This document shows positions 1-8,053 of a stretch of DNA of 64,000 bases, one piece after another. This DNA comes from Pseudomonas sp. SG20056 (lineage in GTDB: Bacteria; Pseudomonadota; Gammaproteobacteria; Pseudomonadales; Pseudomonadaceae). The notes below the pieces were generated by a model. That model saw only the letters and a list, made by a program, of their open reading frames with translations. It was not told the origin of the DNA and did no database searches. The stretch is from positions 1,736,001 through 1,800,000 of the forward strand of contig NZ_CP134499.1 in the NCBI RefSeq assembly GCF_031764535.1, given 5' to 3'. How positions within the stretch are numbered: position 1 is the first letter of the stretch; each line of letters starts with the position of its first letter. The position numbers were made by a program, and so were the translations under genes.

Positions 1-265
1 GCGGATTAAACGCATCAATGGCCCCGACCAGCGCAGCGTCGAAGGCTTCGCGACCGTCGAACTGCTTGTGGTCGAGCACGGCGGTGGCTATGCCGGCTTG
101 TTTTGCGCGCTCCAGGCCATAGGCATCGGCGCGGTTGGAAATCACCGCGGCGATGCGTGCCGGATTGCCGTCATGGGCGATGCTGTCGATCAACGCCTGC
201 AGGTTGCTGCCGGAGCCGGAGATCAGTACCACCACATTACAGTCTGTTGACATCGGTGCCGACAT
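1..265 (-). CDS. purN: Phosphoribosylglycinamide formyltransferase PurN (partial, N-terminal part)
   Basis: Transfers a formyl group from 10-formyl-THF to glycinamide ribonucleotide, the third step of de novo purine synthesis, in the cytosol. The reverse strand reads MSTDCNVVVLISGSGSNLQ, the family's N-terminal strand with the SGxGSN phosphate-binding loop, followed by an AAVISNRADA-like segment. The gene runs off the left edge, so only the first ~85 residues are present. An ATG at 265 overlaps the purM stop as ATGA; a second in-frame ATG at 253 gives the more compact N-terminus, so the start is unsettled. The ATGA overlap with purM indicates translational coupling in a purMN operon. Identification is firm from sequence plus context. 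Confidence 0.93.
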   Translation of the reverse strand, partial: MSAPMSTDCNVVVLISGSGSNLQALIDSIAHDGNPARIAAVISNRADAYGLERAKQAGIATAVLDHKQFDGREAFDAALVGAIDAFNP

Positions 266-1323
266 CAGTGCTGTTTCAGGTTGTTCAATACGACCTGGGC
301 AGCACCTTCGGCGGCTTCACCAATCTGGCCAATCACCCATGGCTGCTCGCCAGCAGCGGCCAGGGTTTGCAGGGTGACTTCGACTTGATCCTGCGCCACG
401 CAGATAACCATGCCGACGCCGCAGTTGAGTACGCGGTGCATCTCGTGCTCATCGACGTTGCCTTTTTCCTGCAGCCAGTCGAAGACCGCCGGGCGCGTCC
501 AGCTGGCGACGTCGACCACGGCTTGTGCGCCTTTCGGCAGCACGCGCGGGATGTTGTCGAGCAGACCACCACCGGTGATGTGGGCCATGGCTTTGACTGC
601 GCCAGTGTCCTTAATCAGTTTGAGCAGCGGTTTGACGTAAATGCGGGTTGGCGCCATCAGCAGTTCGGTCAGCGGCTTGCCGTCGACCTGGGTGGTTTCG
701 ATTTCAGTGCCCGACACTTCGATGATCTTGCGGATCAGCGAGTAGCCGTTGGAGTGTGGGCCGGAGGACGGCAGGGCGATCAGCGCGTCACCAGTGGCGA
801 CTTTCGAACCGTCGATGATTTCGGCTTTTTCCACCACACCGACGCAGAAGCCGGCCAGGTCGTAGTCTTCGCCTTCGTACATGCCCGGCATCTCAGCGGT
901 TTCACCGCCCACTAGCGAGCAGCCCGCCAGTTCGCAGCCGTCGCCAATGCCGGTGACTACGGTGGCTGCGACATCGACATTGAGCTTGCCGGTGGCGTAG
1001 TAGTCGAGGAAGAACAGCGGCTCGGCGCCACATACCACCAGGTCGTTGACGCACATGGCGACTAGGTCCTGGCCGATGCTGTCGTGCTTGTTCAGGTTCA
1101 GCGCCAGGCGCAGCTTGGTGCCGACGCCGTCAGTACCGGAAACCAGGACCGGTTGCTTGTAGCCCGCCGGGATCTCGCACAGGGCGCCGAAGCCACCCAG
1201 CCCACCCATGACTTCCGGACGCGCGGTGCGCTTGGCCACGCCTTTGATGCGTTCGACCAGGGCTTCGCCTGCGTCGATATCTACACCTGCGTCCTTGTAG
1301 CTGATGGAGGGTTGCTTGCTCAT
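265..1323 (-). CDS. purM: Phosphoribosylformylglycinamidine cyclo-ligase (AIR synthetase)
   Basis: Converts FGAM to AIR with ATP, the fifth step of purine synthesis; a cytosolic homodimer of the PurM/ThiL fold. The 352-aa length is normal. It starts [19 protein letters not shown], the family signature where D/G residues open the ATP site. Then come the glycine-rich [10 protein letters not shown] segment, [12 protein letters not shown], and [12 protein letters not shown]. The C-terminal [16 protein letters not shown] motif is also present. It precedes purN and overlaps it by four bases. A GC-rich hairpin (1358–1378) lies in the leader and could affect expression. No anomalies were seen. Confidence 0.98.
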   Translation of the reverse strand: MSKQPSISYKDAGVDIDAGEALVERIKGVAKRTARPEVMGGLGGFGALCEIPAGYKQPVLVSGTDGVGTKLRLALNLNKHDSIGQDLVAMCVNDLVVCGAEPLFFLDYYATGKLNVDVAATVVTGIGDGCELAGCSLVGGETAEMPGMYEGEDYDLAGFCVGVVEKAEIIDGSKVATGDALIALPSSGPHSNGYSLIRKIIEVSGTEIETTQVDGKPLTELLMAPTRIYVKPLLKLIKDTGAVKAMAHITGGGLLDNIPRVLPKGAQAVVDVASWTRPAVFDWLQEKGNVDEHEMHRVLNCGVGMVICVAQDQVEVTLQTLAAAGEQPWVIGQIGEAAEGAAQVVLNNLKQH

Positions 1324-1635
1324 AGATCCAGGCCTTTAGGGGGAAATGCGGATTGGCACCGCCGCTTATGGCGGCGGTCTGCGAAGGCGCGCGATTTTAT
1401 CAGGCTTACCCGGCAGCGGCCACCCGCTAAGGTTGCGGCTATTGGGGCGGCTGTTTAAGCTCGAAATCTCGCTGTTGTTGGCAGTCTGCGGCTGAAAAGG
1501 GCTTTGGAATGCACCTTAACAGCACCTAAACTCGCACTCTTGAGCCAGCGCCGCCGGCTTTATGTGGCGTGGGTTGGCCGCAACTGTTGTTAAACCTGGC
1601 CTGCGCGCCACTTTCCGTCCGTCGAGAATTCATCC
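1324..1635. promoter_or_regulatory. Divergent intergenic region purM / DUF2066 gene, with GC hairpin
   Basis: No gene is supported here. The region must hold the divergent promoters for purMN (leftward) and the DUF2066 gene (rightward). A perfect 8-bp stem with a TTATG loop lies at 1358–1378. It has no U-run on either side, so it looks like a leader hairpin rather than a terminator. A purine-repressor box could not be picked out by eye. Confidence 0.5.
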
Positions 1636-2685
1636 ATGCGTTTGACCGCTCGCCTGCTTCTAGTCTGTTTGTCGCTGTCCGGCCTGCCGGCGTTTGCCGC
1701 GCCGGTGAGTGATCTGTACCAAGTCCGCGAAGCGGTCAGCAGCCAGCAACCGGAAGAGCGCGCTGCCGCCCTGAGCCGCGCGCTGGATACCCTGGTGTTG
1801 CGACTGACCGGTAAGGCCGATGCGGCGCAGAGCCCTGCACTGGCGGCGCTGCGCAAGGATCCGCAACAGATCGTCAGTCAATACGGCTATGAAGGCGACA
1901 AACTGTTGGTCGATTTTGACCCGCTGAGCACCGACCGCAGCCTGCGTCAGGCGGGCCTGGCGCTGTGGGGCGCCAATCGTCCGAGCATTCTGCTGTGGTG
2001 GTTGAGCGATGCCAGTGATGGCAGCCGCCTGCTGGGTGATGGTCAGGCTGCTGCCGCACCGCTTAATCAGGCCGCACAGCACCGCGGCCTGCCGCTGCGT
2101 CTGCCATTGGCCGATCTGGCCGAACAGCTGGTGGCGGTGCCGGAAAACCTTACGGCGAATGACCCAGCTGCCCTGCGTGAAGCCTCCGAACGCTACGCCG
2201 CCGATGCCTTGCTGGCAGTTGTGGCGCGCGAAGCAAACGGCCAATGGCAGGCCGAATGGCGCCTGTGGCTGGGTGATGAGCGGGAGCAGGGCACTGTGCA
2301 AGGTGCCGATCAAGCCGCGTTGGCCGATGCCATCCTGTTGGCAGTTAATCAGCGTCTGGCACCACGCTTTATTGTCGCTGCCGGCGCGGCCAGCGGTCTG
2401 ACCGTGGAAGTGCAGGGCGTCGACCTGGCGCGTTATGCCGAATTGCAGCGCATTCTCGAACCGTTCGCAGCCCAGCTGCGCAAGGTGCAGGGCGATACGC
2501 TGACCTTTGCGGTCAATGCCAATGCCGAGCAGTTGCGTGCGCAACTGGGCCTGGCGCGCTTGCAGGAAGTGCCGGTAGAAGCCCCTGCGCTCGATGCCAG
2601 TCAGTCTGTTACGCCGCCGGCTACTGCGACTGAGCCCGCTGCCGCAGCGGTAGCACCTGACAATGTGCTGAGGTTTCGCTGGTAG
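1636..2685 (+). CDS. DUF2066 domain-containing exported protein
   Basis: Function is unknown; this family sits next to purM in Pseudomonas. The 349-aa protein starts with a Sec signal peptide (MRLTARLLLVCLSLSGLPAFA, cleavage after AFA-A), predicting periplasmic location. The body starts VSDLYQVREAV, typical of DUF2066, and includes SILLWWLSDASDGSRLL in the middle. The last ~35 residues are an Ala/Pro/Thr-rich low-complexity tail. It is divergent from purM and followed by a strong terminator at 2717–2745, so it is probably monocistronic. The family assignment rests on recognised sequence and position. Confidence 0.85.
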   Translation: MRLTARLLLVCLSLSGLPAFAAPVSDLYQVREAVSSQQPEERAAALSRALDTLVLRLTGKADAAQSPALAALRKDPQQIVSQYGYEGDKLLVDFDPLSTDRSLRQAGLALWGANRPSILLWWLSDASDGSRLLGDGQAAAAPLNQAAQHRGLPLRLPLADLAEQLVAVPENLTANDPAALREASERYAADALLAVVAREANGQWQAEWRLWLGDEREQGTVQGADQAALADAILLAVNQRLAPRFIVAAGAASGLTVEVQGVDLARYAELQRILEPFAAQLRKVQGDTLTFAVNANAEQLRAQLGLARLQEVPVEAPALDASQSVTPPATATEPAAAAVAPDNVLRFRW

Positions 2686-2716
2686 ACTGCGGCTATTACA
2701 CCCGGTCCCTGACTTT

Positions 2717-2745
2717 AAAACCGCAGCTATTAAGCTGCGGTTTTC
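2717..2745 (+). terminator. Intrinsic terminator after DUF2066 gene
   Basis: A 12-bp perfect inverted repeat (AAAACCGCAGCT / AGCTGCGGTTTT) with an ATTA loop. A-tract and T-tract lie on the two sides, so it could work in both directions. It separates the DUF2066 gene from the perM-like gene. Confidence 0.9.
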
Positions 2746-2810
2746 TTATGTAACGGGCCTCGCGGGTTTGGATATTTCTGGATAAAACGTTGGCATATGG
2801 AGCGCTGGGC

Positions 2811-3881
2811 ATGATCGATTCGCACCGTTGGATATGGATAGTCGGGGCGCTGCTGCTGTGCGGCCTGTTGTACCTGCTGGCGCCGATTCTCTCGCCGTTT
2901 CTGATCGGCGTCCTGCTGGCCTATATGGGAGACCCGCTGGTCGACCGTCTGGAGCGATGGAAACTCTCGCGGACTTGGGGCGTGGTGGTGGTCTTTGCAC
3001 TGATCACCCTGATCATGGCCATCCTGCTGCTGGTATTGGTGCCCATGCTGGGCAAGCAGCTGGTGCGTCTATATGAGTTGATCCCGGAAATGCTCGATTG
3101 GGCGCAGAATCAAGCGCTGCCATGGATTCAGCTCCAGCTGGGTTTGAGCGAGGGCTTCTGGCGCTTTGATCAGCTGAAAACCGCACTGTCCGGCCAACTG
3201 GGTAAAACCACCGATATCGTCGGCATGCTACTGTCCACGGCCACCTCTTCAGGCCTGGCGCTGCTGGCCTGGCTGGCCAACCTGGTGCTGATTCCGGTAG
3301 TGAGCTTCTACCTGATGCGCGATTGGGACCTGATGGTCGCCAAGCTGCGCAGCCTGCTGCCGCGTGGTCGTGAAGGCTTGGTTGTGCAGCTGTTCGGCGA
3401 ATGTCACGAAGTGCTCGGCGCTTTCCTGCGCGGTCAGTTACTGGTGATGCTGGCGCTAGGTGTGATGTATGCCACCGGGCTGATGGTGATTGGCCTGGAA
3501 CTCGGGCTACTGATCGGCGTACTGGCCGGCTTGGCCAGTATCGTGCCGTATTTGGGCGTGGTGGTCGGCATCGGTGCGGCATTGACGGCTGGCCTGTTTC
3601 AGTTCGGCATGGACCCCTACCCACTGGTGGCCATCGCTGCAGTCTTTATCGTCGGGCAAATGCTCGAAGGCATGCTGCTGACGCCGATGCTGGTAGGCGA
3701 TCGCATTGGCCTGCACCCGGTTGCGGTGATCTTCGCCATCATGGCCGGCGGCCAACTGTTCGGCTTCACCGGCGTCCTTCTGGCCTTGCCAGTTGCTGCA
3801 GTGATTATGGTGTTAGTGCGTCATCTGCATGATTTCTATAAACAATCGGATACTTATGGCGCTACGCCTGAAAGCGATTGA
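2811..3881 (+). CDS. AI-2E/PerM-family inner-membrane transporter
   Basis: Polytopic inner-membrane protein of the PerM/AI-2E transporter family; the substrate in Pseudomonas is not known. It has about eight hydrophobic segments, beginning at RWIWIVGALLLCGLLYLL and ending at FGFTGVLLALPVAAVIMVL. The family motif PVSFYLMRDWD-like segment is seen as VVSFYLMRDWDLM. Start chosen at 2811 (MIDSHRW) because a GGAG lies 8–9 bases upstream; an ATG seven codons earlier has no clear ribosome site. In other Pseudomonas this gene is next to hda. Here about 39 kb of foreign DNA starts directly after its stop. Confidence 0.88.
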   Translation: MIDSHRWIWIVGALLLCGLLYLLAPILSPFLIGVLLAYMGDPLVDRLERWKLSRTWGVVVVFALITLIMAILLLVLVPMLGKQLVRLYELIPEMLDWAQNQALPWIQLQLGLSEGFWRFDQLKTALSGQLGKTTDIVGMLLSTATSSGLALLAWLANLVLIPVVSFYLMRDWDLMVAKLRSLLPRGREGLVVQLFGECHEVLGAFLRGQLLVMLALGVMYATGLMVIGLELGLLIGVLAGLASIVPYLGVVVGIGAALTAGLFQFGMDPYPLVAIAAVFIVGQMLEGMLLTPMLVGDRIGLHPVAVIFAIMAGGQLFGFTGVLLALPVAAVIMVLVRHLHDFYKQSDTYGATPESD

Positions 3882-3882
3882 T

Positions 3883-4914
3883 TTATAAGGAATTTATTTC
3901 GCGCTGTTTTTCGTGTGTCGAAGAAGTGTCGAAACCATCCAGCGGGTTGAGACGCAGCGCATCACGCAGGTGAGAAGGGGACAAGTGGGCATAGCGCATG
4001 GTCATGGTCAGCGACGAATGCCCCAGCACCTCCTTTAAGGTCAGGATATTGCCGCCGTTCATAATGAAGTGGCTGGCAAAAGTATGACGTAACACGTGCG
4101 TTGCCTGACCACGCGGCAGCTTGATTGCACTGTCCTTTAAAGCAGCCCGAAACGAATGCATGCAGGACGTGAAGCGGCCGTGCTGTTCAAAGTAGGCGTG
4201 CAGCCGTTGTTGTAGCTGGATGCTGATTGGAATAGTGCGGGTGCGCTTCGACTTGGTATTGATGAAGGTCACCGAGTCATTCCTGACCTGTTCCGGTAGC
4301 AGCGACTCAGCCTCAGACCATCTAGAACCAGTCGCCAAACAGACTTCAGCAACCAGTCGCGCACTGGGTGAGCGTTTGAGCTTGTCCAGCGATTCGATCA
4401 GTAGCCGAATTTCCTTGATCGAAAGGTACGATAACTGCCGTTCCTGGAACTTGAGCGGCTTAACTGTATCCAGCGGGTTGGCATAGTCGATATCGCCCAG
4501 GCGGCGCAGCTCATTGAATACGGCCTTGAGGTAGGTGAAACGATTGTTGATCGACTTGGCCACGGCACCGGCTTCCAGCTCTACCCGACGAAGTTGGGCC
4601 AAGTGGCTACCTGTCAGCTTGATCGCCACCGGATCACCGAGACGGGAGGCCATCAGCAGAAGGGTATTTTTGCGCCGTCGCCCGCTGGTGATGCTGTGAC
4701 CATGCAGGTCATACCAACGCTCAATCAGCTCAGATAGCTTGCGCTTGTCCTTTGGCTTCGGGTTCCAGGGCTGTGCCTGGATGCAGCTTGCGCGGCACGT
4801 TGCCTCAAAGCGCTGGGCCTCGCCTTTGGTCTTGAAGGTCTTACGAAAGCGTTTGCCCTTGATCGGTTCTACATCGACCTTCCAGCGGCCATCAGGTAAT
4901 TGTTCAATCGCCAT
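3883..4914 (-). CDS. Phage tyrosine integrase
   Basis: Site-specific recombinase that would integrate and excise the prophage. The N-terminal AP2/SAM-like part begins MAIEQLPDGRWKVDVEPIKG. The catalytic domain keeps R in ATGSRWSEAESLL, H-x-x-R in HVLRHTFASHF, then LGHSS and the Tyr nucleophile in TMRYAHLS. From the ATG at 4914 the protein is 343 aa. The frame is open up to a TTG at 4980, just after the replication gene stop, but MAIEQ is the natural family start. Its 3' end lies two bases from the perM-like stop and includes the candidate att sequence. It is last in the phage operon. Confidence 0.93.
   Translation of the reverse strand: MAIEQLPDGRWKVDVEPIKGKRFRKTFKTKGEAQRFEATCRASCIQAQPWNPKPKDKRKLSELIERWYDLHGHSITSGRRRKNTLLLMASRLGDPVAIKLTGSHLAQLRRVELEAGAVAKSINNRFTYLKAVFNELRRLGDIDYANPLDTVKPLKFQERQLSYLSIKEIRLLIESLDKLKRSPSARLVAEVCLATGSRWSEAESLLPEQVRNDSVTFINTKSKRTRTIPISIQLQQRLHAYFEQHGRFTSCMHSFRAALKDSAIKLPRGQATHVLRHTFASHFIMNGGNILTLKEVLGHSSLTMTMRYAHLSPSHLRDALRLNPLDGFDTSSTHEKQREINSL
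3915..3934. other. Candidate left attachment site (att-like repeat)
   Basis: GTGTCGAAGAAGTGTCGAAA contains two TGTCGAA half-motifs, 12 bases apart. A related 20-mer (18/20) sits at 42840–42859 near the other island end. It lies in the integrase 3' end, a usual place for phage att cores. Imperfect identity keeps this tentative. Confidence 0.35.
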
Positions 4915-4957
4915 GATGTCGGGCCCGGCCAGGCGCTTGAGCGTCAGTGTGTTTGTC

Positions 4958-4980
4958 TTGTTTGTGTATTTGACAAACAA
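4958..4980. other. Hairpin between replication gene and integrase
   Basis: 8-bp inverted repeat TTGTTTGT / ACAAACAA with a 7-base loop, directly upstream of the integrase start. It could be a terminator-like attenuator, an operator, or part of an att/excision site. Function is not shown by sequence alone. Confidence 0.45.
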
Positions 4981-4983
4981 ACA

Positions 4984-6264
4984 TCAGACGGCACGCCCCC
5001 ACCGGACGTTGCGCTCTTCCAGCAGGTTTTTGATGTGTTTGTAGATGTCGTGCTCGCTCATGTCCTTGGCGGCATAGTGATCACGAATGACCGGCCAGCA
5101 TTCCCAGGTTTGCAGCCGATCAAACGCCTTTTTTGCGCCCACCCGTTCCCTTGCCAGCAGGCTGACGAAGTTTCCCAGGAACAGTTCGACGTTCTTCCCT
5201 GAGAAGCCACGGGAGGTCTTGTAGTAGCGTTTGTATTCGGTGTCTTCGAGTAAGGAATCAACAGGTAGATCCACGCGCACGTCCTCGCGAATGAGTGTCC
5301 AGATGGGGGAGAAATAGCCAGGGCGATCCATCAACTTGAATTGGCGCAGGCCATAGCGCCACAGGCCGTCCAGATGCCCGGCAAAGGCTGCAAACGAACG
5401 GGTGTCGATGGCTTCACCGGTTTTCACATCCAGGGAACCGCTGGCGAATTGCTGGATGATCGAGTGGTGATAACGCAGCTCTACACGCCATACGGTTTGC
5501 TTGGGGTTGTAGTTGTCCGGGTCGTTTTCGTCGAAGCTATCGCGGCGCTTCCAGACGCTTTCCCAGTAGTCGAGCTTGTCGCAGGCTTTGGCCTGTTCGG
5601 TCTTGTTGTAGATGCAGAGCTGCACGCCGCTGGCAGAGCCAAACATCGAGGTTTCACCACGTCCGTAGGTGCTGGATTTGGTCGCCCAGTTGATTTCACT
5701 GATGCCCGAGATGTCGCGCTGTGTTCGGGCTTTGCAGTGCATGCGGGCCACCAGATCGGCGGGAGGTGACCAGCCCTGCAGGTCTAATGCAAGGTGGACT
5801 GCACATTGGTTGATTTCCACATGGGTCATTAACTGGGCGGCGTAGAAGTCCAACCGCGCCTGCAAGCGTTCAGGTGACAGGCTGTCGATGGCATGGGGCG
5901 ACACTTCGATTTTCAGATGCGGGCCGATGCAGTCCAGTTTGGCGTTGAAGTTCTTCACCAACAGGATGATCCCGAGGTCTGCGTTCTGCAGCTTGTACTG
6001 GTAGCCGGAGTCACGGCCTACACGGCCCGAGTGCCAACGCTGGCCCGCAAAGTCGACCAGAGTGCCCGGGTTGTCGAATAGCTCCATGATTTCCGGGCGG
6101 ATCAGCCCCTTGTAGAGCTGGCGCACGGTATCGACGCCACAACGGAGCAGGCGAACGCCTGACAGGTCAGTGAGTGCCGCGGTGGCCGCATCGATAAACA
6201 AACGGCCCCGTTTGCATTCCAGGCCGGTTACTCGATCAAGCCTTCTTTGGTCTTTCACGCTCAT
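4984..6264 (-). CDS. Phage replication initiation protein (II/X family)
   Basis: Probable rolling-circle initiator that nicks the double-stranded replicative form of the filamentous phage. 426 aa, starting MSVKDQRRLDRVTGLECKRG. A segment with VEINQCAVHLALDLQGW fits the phage/plasmid replication protein family. I could not locate the full HUH/Tyr motif set by eye, so the catalytic assignment is by family likeness and position. It lies between the Zot-like gene and the integrase in the leftward operon, as in Pf-like prophages. The ATG at 6264 is the first in frame. A strong hairpin lies 80 bases upstream. Confidence 0.85.
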   Translation of the reverse strand: MSVKDQRRLDRVTGLECKRGRLFIDAATAALTDLSGVRLLRCGVDTVRQLYKGLIRPEIMELFDNPGTLVDFAGQRWHSGRVGRDSGYQYKLQNADLGIILLVKNFNAKLDCIGPHLKIEVSPHAIDSLSPERLQARLDFYAAQLMTHVEINQCAVHLALDLQGWSPPADLVARMHCKARTQRDISGISEINWATKSSTYGRGETSMFGSASGVQLCIYNKTEQAKACDKLDYWESVWKRRDSFDENDPDNYNPKQTVWRVELRYHHSIIQQFASGSLDVKTGEAIDTRSFAAFAGHLDGLWRYGLRQFKLMDRPGYFSPIWTLIREDVRVDLPVDSLLEDTEYKRYYKTSRGFSGKNVELFLGNFVSLLARERVGAKKAFDRLQTWECWPVIRDHYAAKDMSEHDIYKHIKNLLEERNVRWGRAV

Positions 6265-6342
6265 GTGTTTTTCCTTTATTAACCAGTAATGACCACTTTC
6301 ATTCGGACTTATATGACGTGTTACAGGGACGTCAGCGCGTGC

Positions 6343-6382
6343 CGCGCCGGGATCGCTCTGGACCTAGCCGCTCCCCGGCGCG
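6343..6382. other. Strong GC hairpin in phage intergenic region (possible replication origin)
   Basis: 9-bp arms CGCGCCGGG / CCCGGCGCG around a 22-base loop, between the Zot-like and replication genes. This is the only sizeable gap in the left half of the phage. Filamentous phages place plus-strand origin and packaging hairpins in such gaps. It has no U-run, so a terminator is less likely. Confidence 0.45.
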
Positions 6383-6390
6383 CGGCCGCG

Positions 6391-7680
6391 CTAGTTGGAA
6401 AACGGCTTTTCATCACGCGACGTGTCCTCAATGACGGTCACCCGTACAGCGTTCTTTTCGAAGCGCTGCTGGGCGGTGAGCTGTTCTTGTTGTTGTGCCT
6501 GGGTGCCCGCTTGGGCTTCTTGCTGCGCAGGTGCGGTGCCTTTACACATGGACACACCACTCCAGCCATCGCGGCGCAGTTCGACGTAGCACGGGGTTAT
6601 CACGGTGATGCGGTAGCCGAGGGCGCGCAGGTCGTTGCCGGTCTGGCCGAAGTGGGAGCCGTCCTCACTCAGGACGTGGAAAAGCACCACCTCTTTACCC
6701 CGTTCGTTCTGGTAGCCGGTCATGGCGGCTTTGACGACGAGGGTTTGTTTCCAGAATGGGTGGGAACCGGGTGGGTCGGTGGCTACATAAGCTGGCTGAT
6801 CAGTTTGGCGATCAGCCAGATCATCAGGAGCCACACCAGCAGGCGCAGCAGGAGTTTGCCCAGGAGCCTGAGCGGGGGCAGTAGCAGGCTTTTGAGGCTG
6901 GTGGTGAGTGAGCCCGTTAGTGAACAGAGATGCGGAGTCGTCAGCGAAAATAGAGTAGAGAAGAGCGGCAATAAAACCCAGGAGGCCCAGAACCTTAGGC
7001 GACAGCAGTAGGTTCTTACCTGCTGCTGTATCGCGGACGGTGCCGGTGGAGGTTGAGTCGTAGAGCTTGAAGGTGGTGGCGCTGATTTTCTTGAGTTCGA
7101 CGATGGATGATCCATCGCTGTGGGGGCGGTTTTCCTGTGCATCATGCATGGCCTCTTTGTAGCGACCTTTCACCCCGATCAAGGCGAGGTTGGCGTGCAG
7201 GTAGGCCTTCTCGCAGGTCAGGCGGATATCGTCGCGGATGTAGCGGATGTTGGGAGTGGTTAGAACAACGTCCCAGTTCCAATGCCGGTGGCGGGTCCAG
7301 CCGTCGAGCCAGCCGGTAGGCCTATCCGCCTCTTTGGCTTTTTCGATGCCACCGGGAAAGTCGAATTGCTCAAGGTCTTTGTCGCGCCAGGATTTCGGAA
7401 AGAGGATCTGGGTTTCATCGAAGATCAGAAACGCGCCCTTGGGTGCCCACATAAACCAGCGACGGAGCTTTTCGAGATCCTCGGTGGATTCCATCGAGAG
7501 GTTGATGACCTCGGTGCTCTTCGGGCAGTCCGGAAAGACTTCATAGACCCGATCCAGGGTGAACCCCCGGATGTTGGTGATGATGGTGCGCCCCTCTTTG
7601 ATCGCGGGAATCGCATCATCCTGCAGGGCGCCAGAAGTCTTGTAGCTGCCATTGGGACCGTGATGGATCTTGATCGACAT
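6391..7680 (-). CDS. zot: Zonular occludens toxin-like (pI) phage assembly ATPase
   Basis: Inner-membrane ATPase that drives filament extrusion. 429 aa. The N-terminus has a P-loop variant in HHGPNGSYKTSGALQ, and a Walker-B-like hydrophobic strand GAFLIFDETQILFP. A single transmembrane segment (VLGLLGFIAALLYSIFA) follows near residue 235. After a Pro/Ala-rich linker comes a periplasmic tail with two Cys residues (ITVITPCYVELR … SMCKGT). This layout is the standard pI/Zot topology. The gene starts one base after the DUF2523 gene stop, so the two are probably coupled. Confidence 0.93.
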   Translation of the reverse strand: MSIKIHHGPNGSYKTSGALQDDAIPAIKEGRTIITNIRGFTLDRVYEVFPDCPKSTEVINLSMESTEDLEKLRRWFMWAPKGAFLIFDETQILFPKSWRDKDLEQFDFPGGIEKAKEADRPTGWLDGWTRHRHWNWDVVLTTPNIRYIRDDIRLTCEKAYLHANLALIGVKGRYKEAMHDAQENRPHSDGSSIVELKKISATTFKLYDSTSTGTVRDTAAGKNLLLSPKVLGLLGFIAALLYSIFADDSASLFTNGLTHHQPQKPATAPAQAPGQTPAAPAGVAPDDLADRQTDQPAYVATDPPGSHPFWKQTLVVKAAMTGYQNERGKEVVLFHVLSEDGSHFGQTGNDLRALGYRITVITPCYVELRRDGWSGVSMCKGTAPAQQEAQAGTQAQQQEQLTAQQRFEKNAVRVTVIEDTSRDEKPFSN

Positions 7681-7681
7681 A

Positions 7682-8044
7682 TCAGCGGCCTATGAACGGG
7701 ACAAACTTCATCGCCATCTTGGTAGGGATGGCGGAGAAGATGATGGTCAGGGCCTCGGGGATGCGGAAGAACGCCAGGGTGTTGCGCATGTCTTCGGGGA
7801 TGGTCGAATAGGCGCTCTGGATCTGCTGGGTGATGCCCAGGCCCTGAACAATGTCCTGCACCACTTCATAAGCAATCTCGGCGGCGAAGATCATGCTGCT
7901 GAAGTAGGCGTAAATCATGGCCTTAGTCATCACGACCATGACCTCTTTGGTGAAGTCGTACAGGCCTTGGTAGATCCAGTGCCACATGTCCTGGATAAAG
8001 CCATTCATGCCGGTGAAGAAGTCGGTGATGAAAGAGAAGTCCAT
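7682..8044 (-). CDS. DUF2523-family minor coat/assembly protein
   Basis: 120-aa protein, hydrophobic in two or three stretches (e.g. VMVVMTKAMIYAYFSSMIFA and the C-terminal third). In inoviruses this family lies between the adsorption protein and Zot and is the likely counterpart of pVI, which caps the virion end with pIII. It lies 9 bases after the pIII stop and just before zot. The role comes from family and gene order; no catalytic motif is expected. Confidence 0.85.
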   Translation of the reverse strand: MDFSFITDFFTGMNGFIQDMWHWIYQGLYDFTKEVMVVMTKAMIYAYFSSMIFAAEIAYEVVQDIVQGLGITQQIQSAYSTIPEDMRNTLAFFRIPEALTIIFSAIPTKMAMKFVPFIGR

Positions 8045-8053
8045 GGCTGATCC

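Noticed and set aside
1660..2544. Long open frame on the strand opposite the DUF2066 gene
   Set aside because: It is the mirror of a GC-rich real gene, rich in Gln/Arg/His, and lacks a ribosome site.
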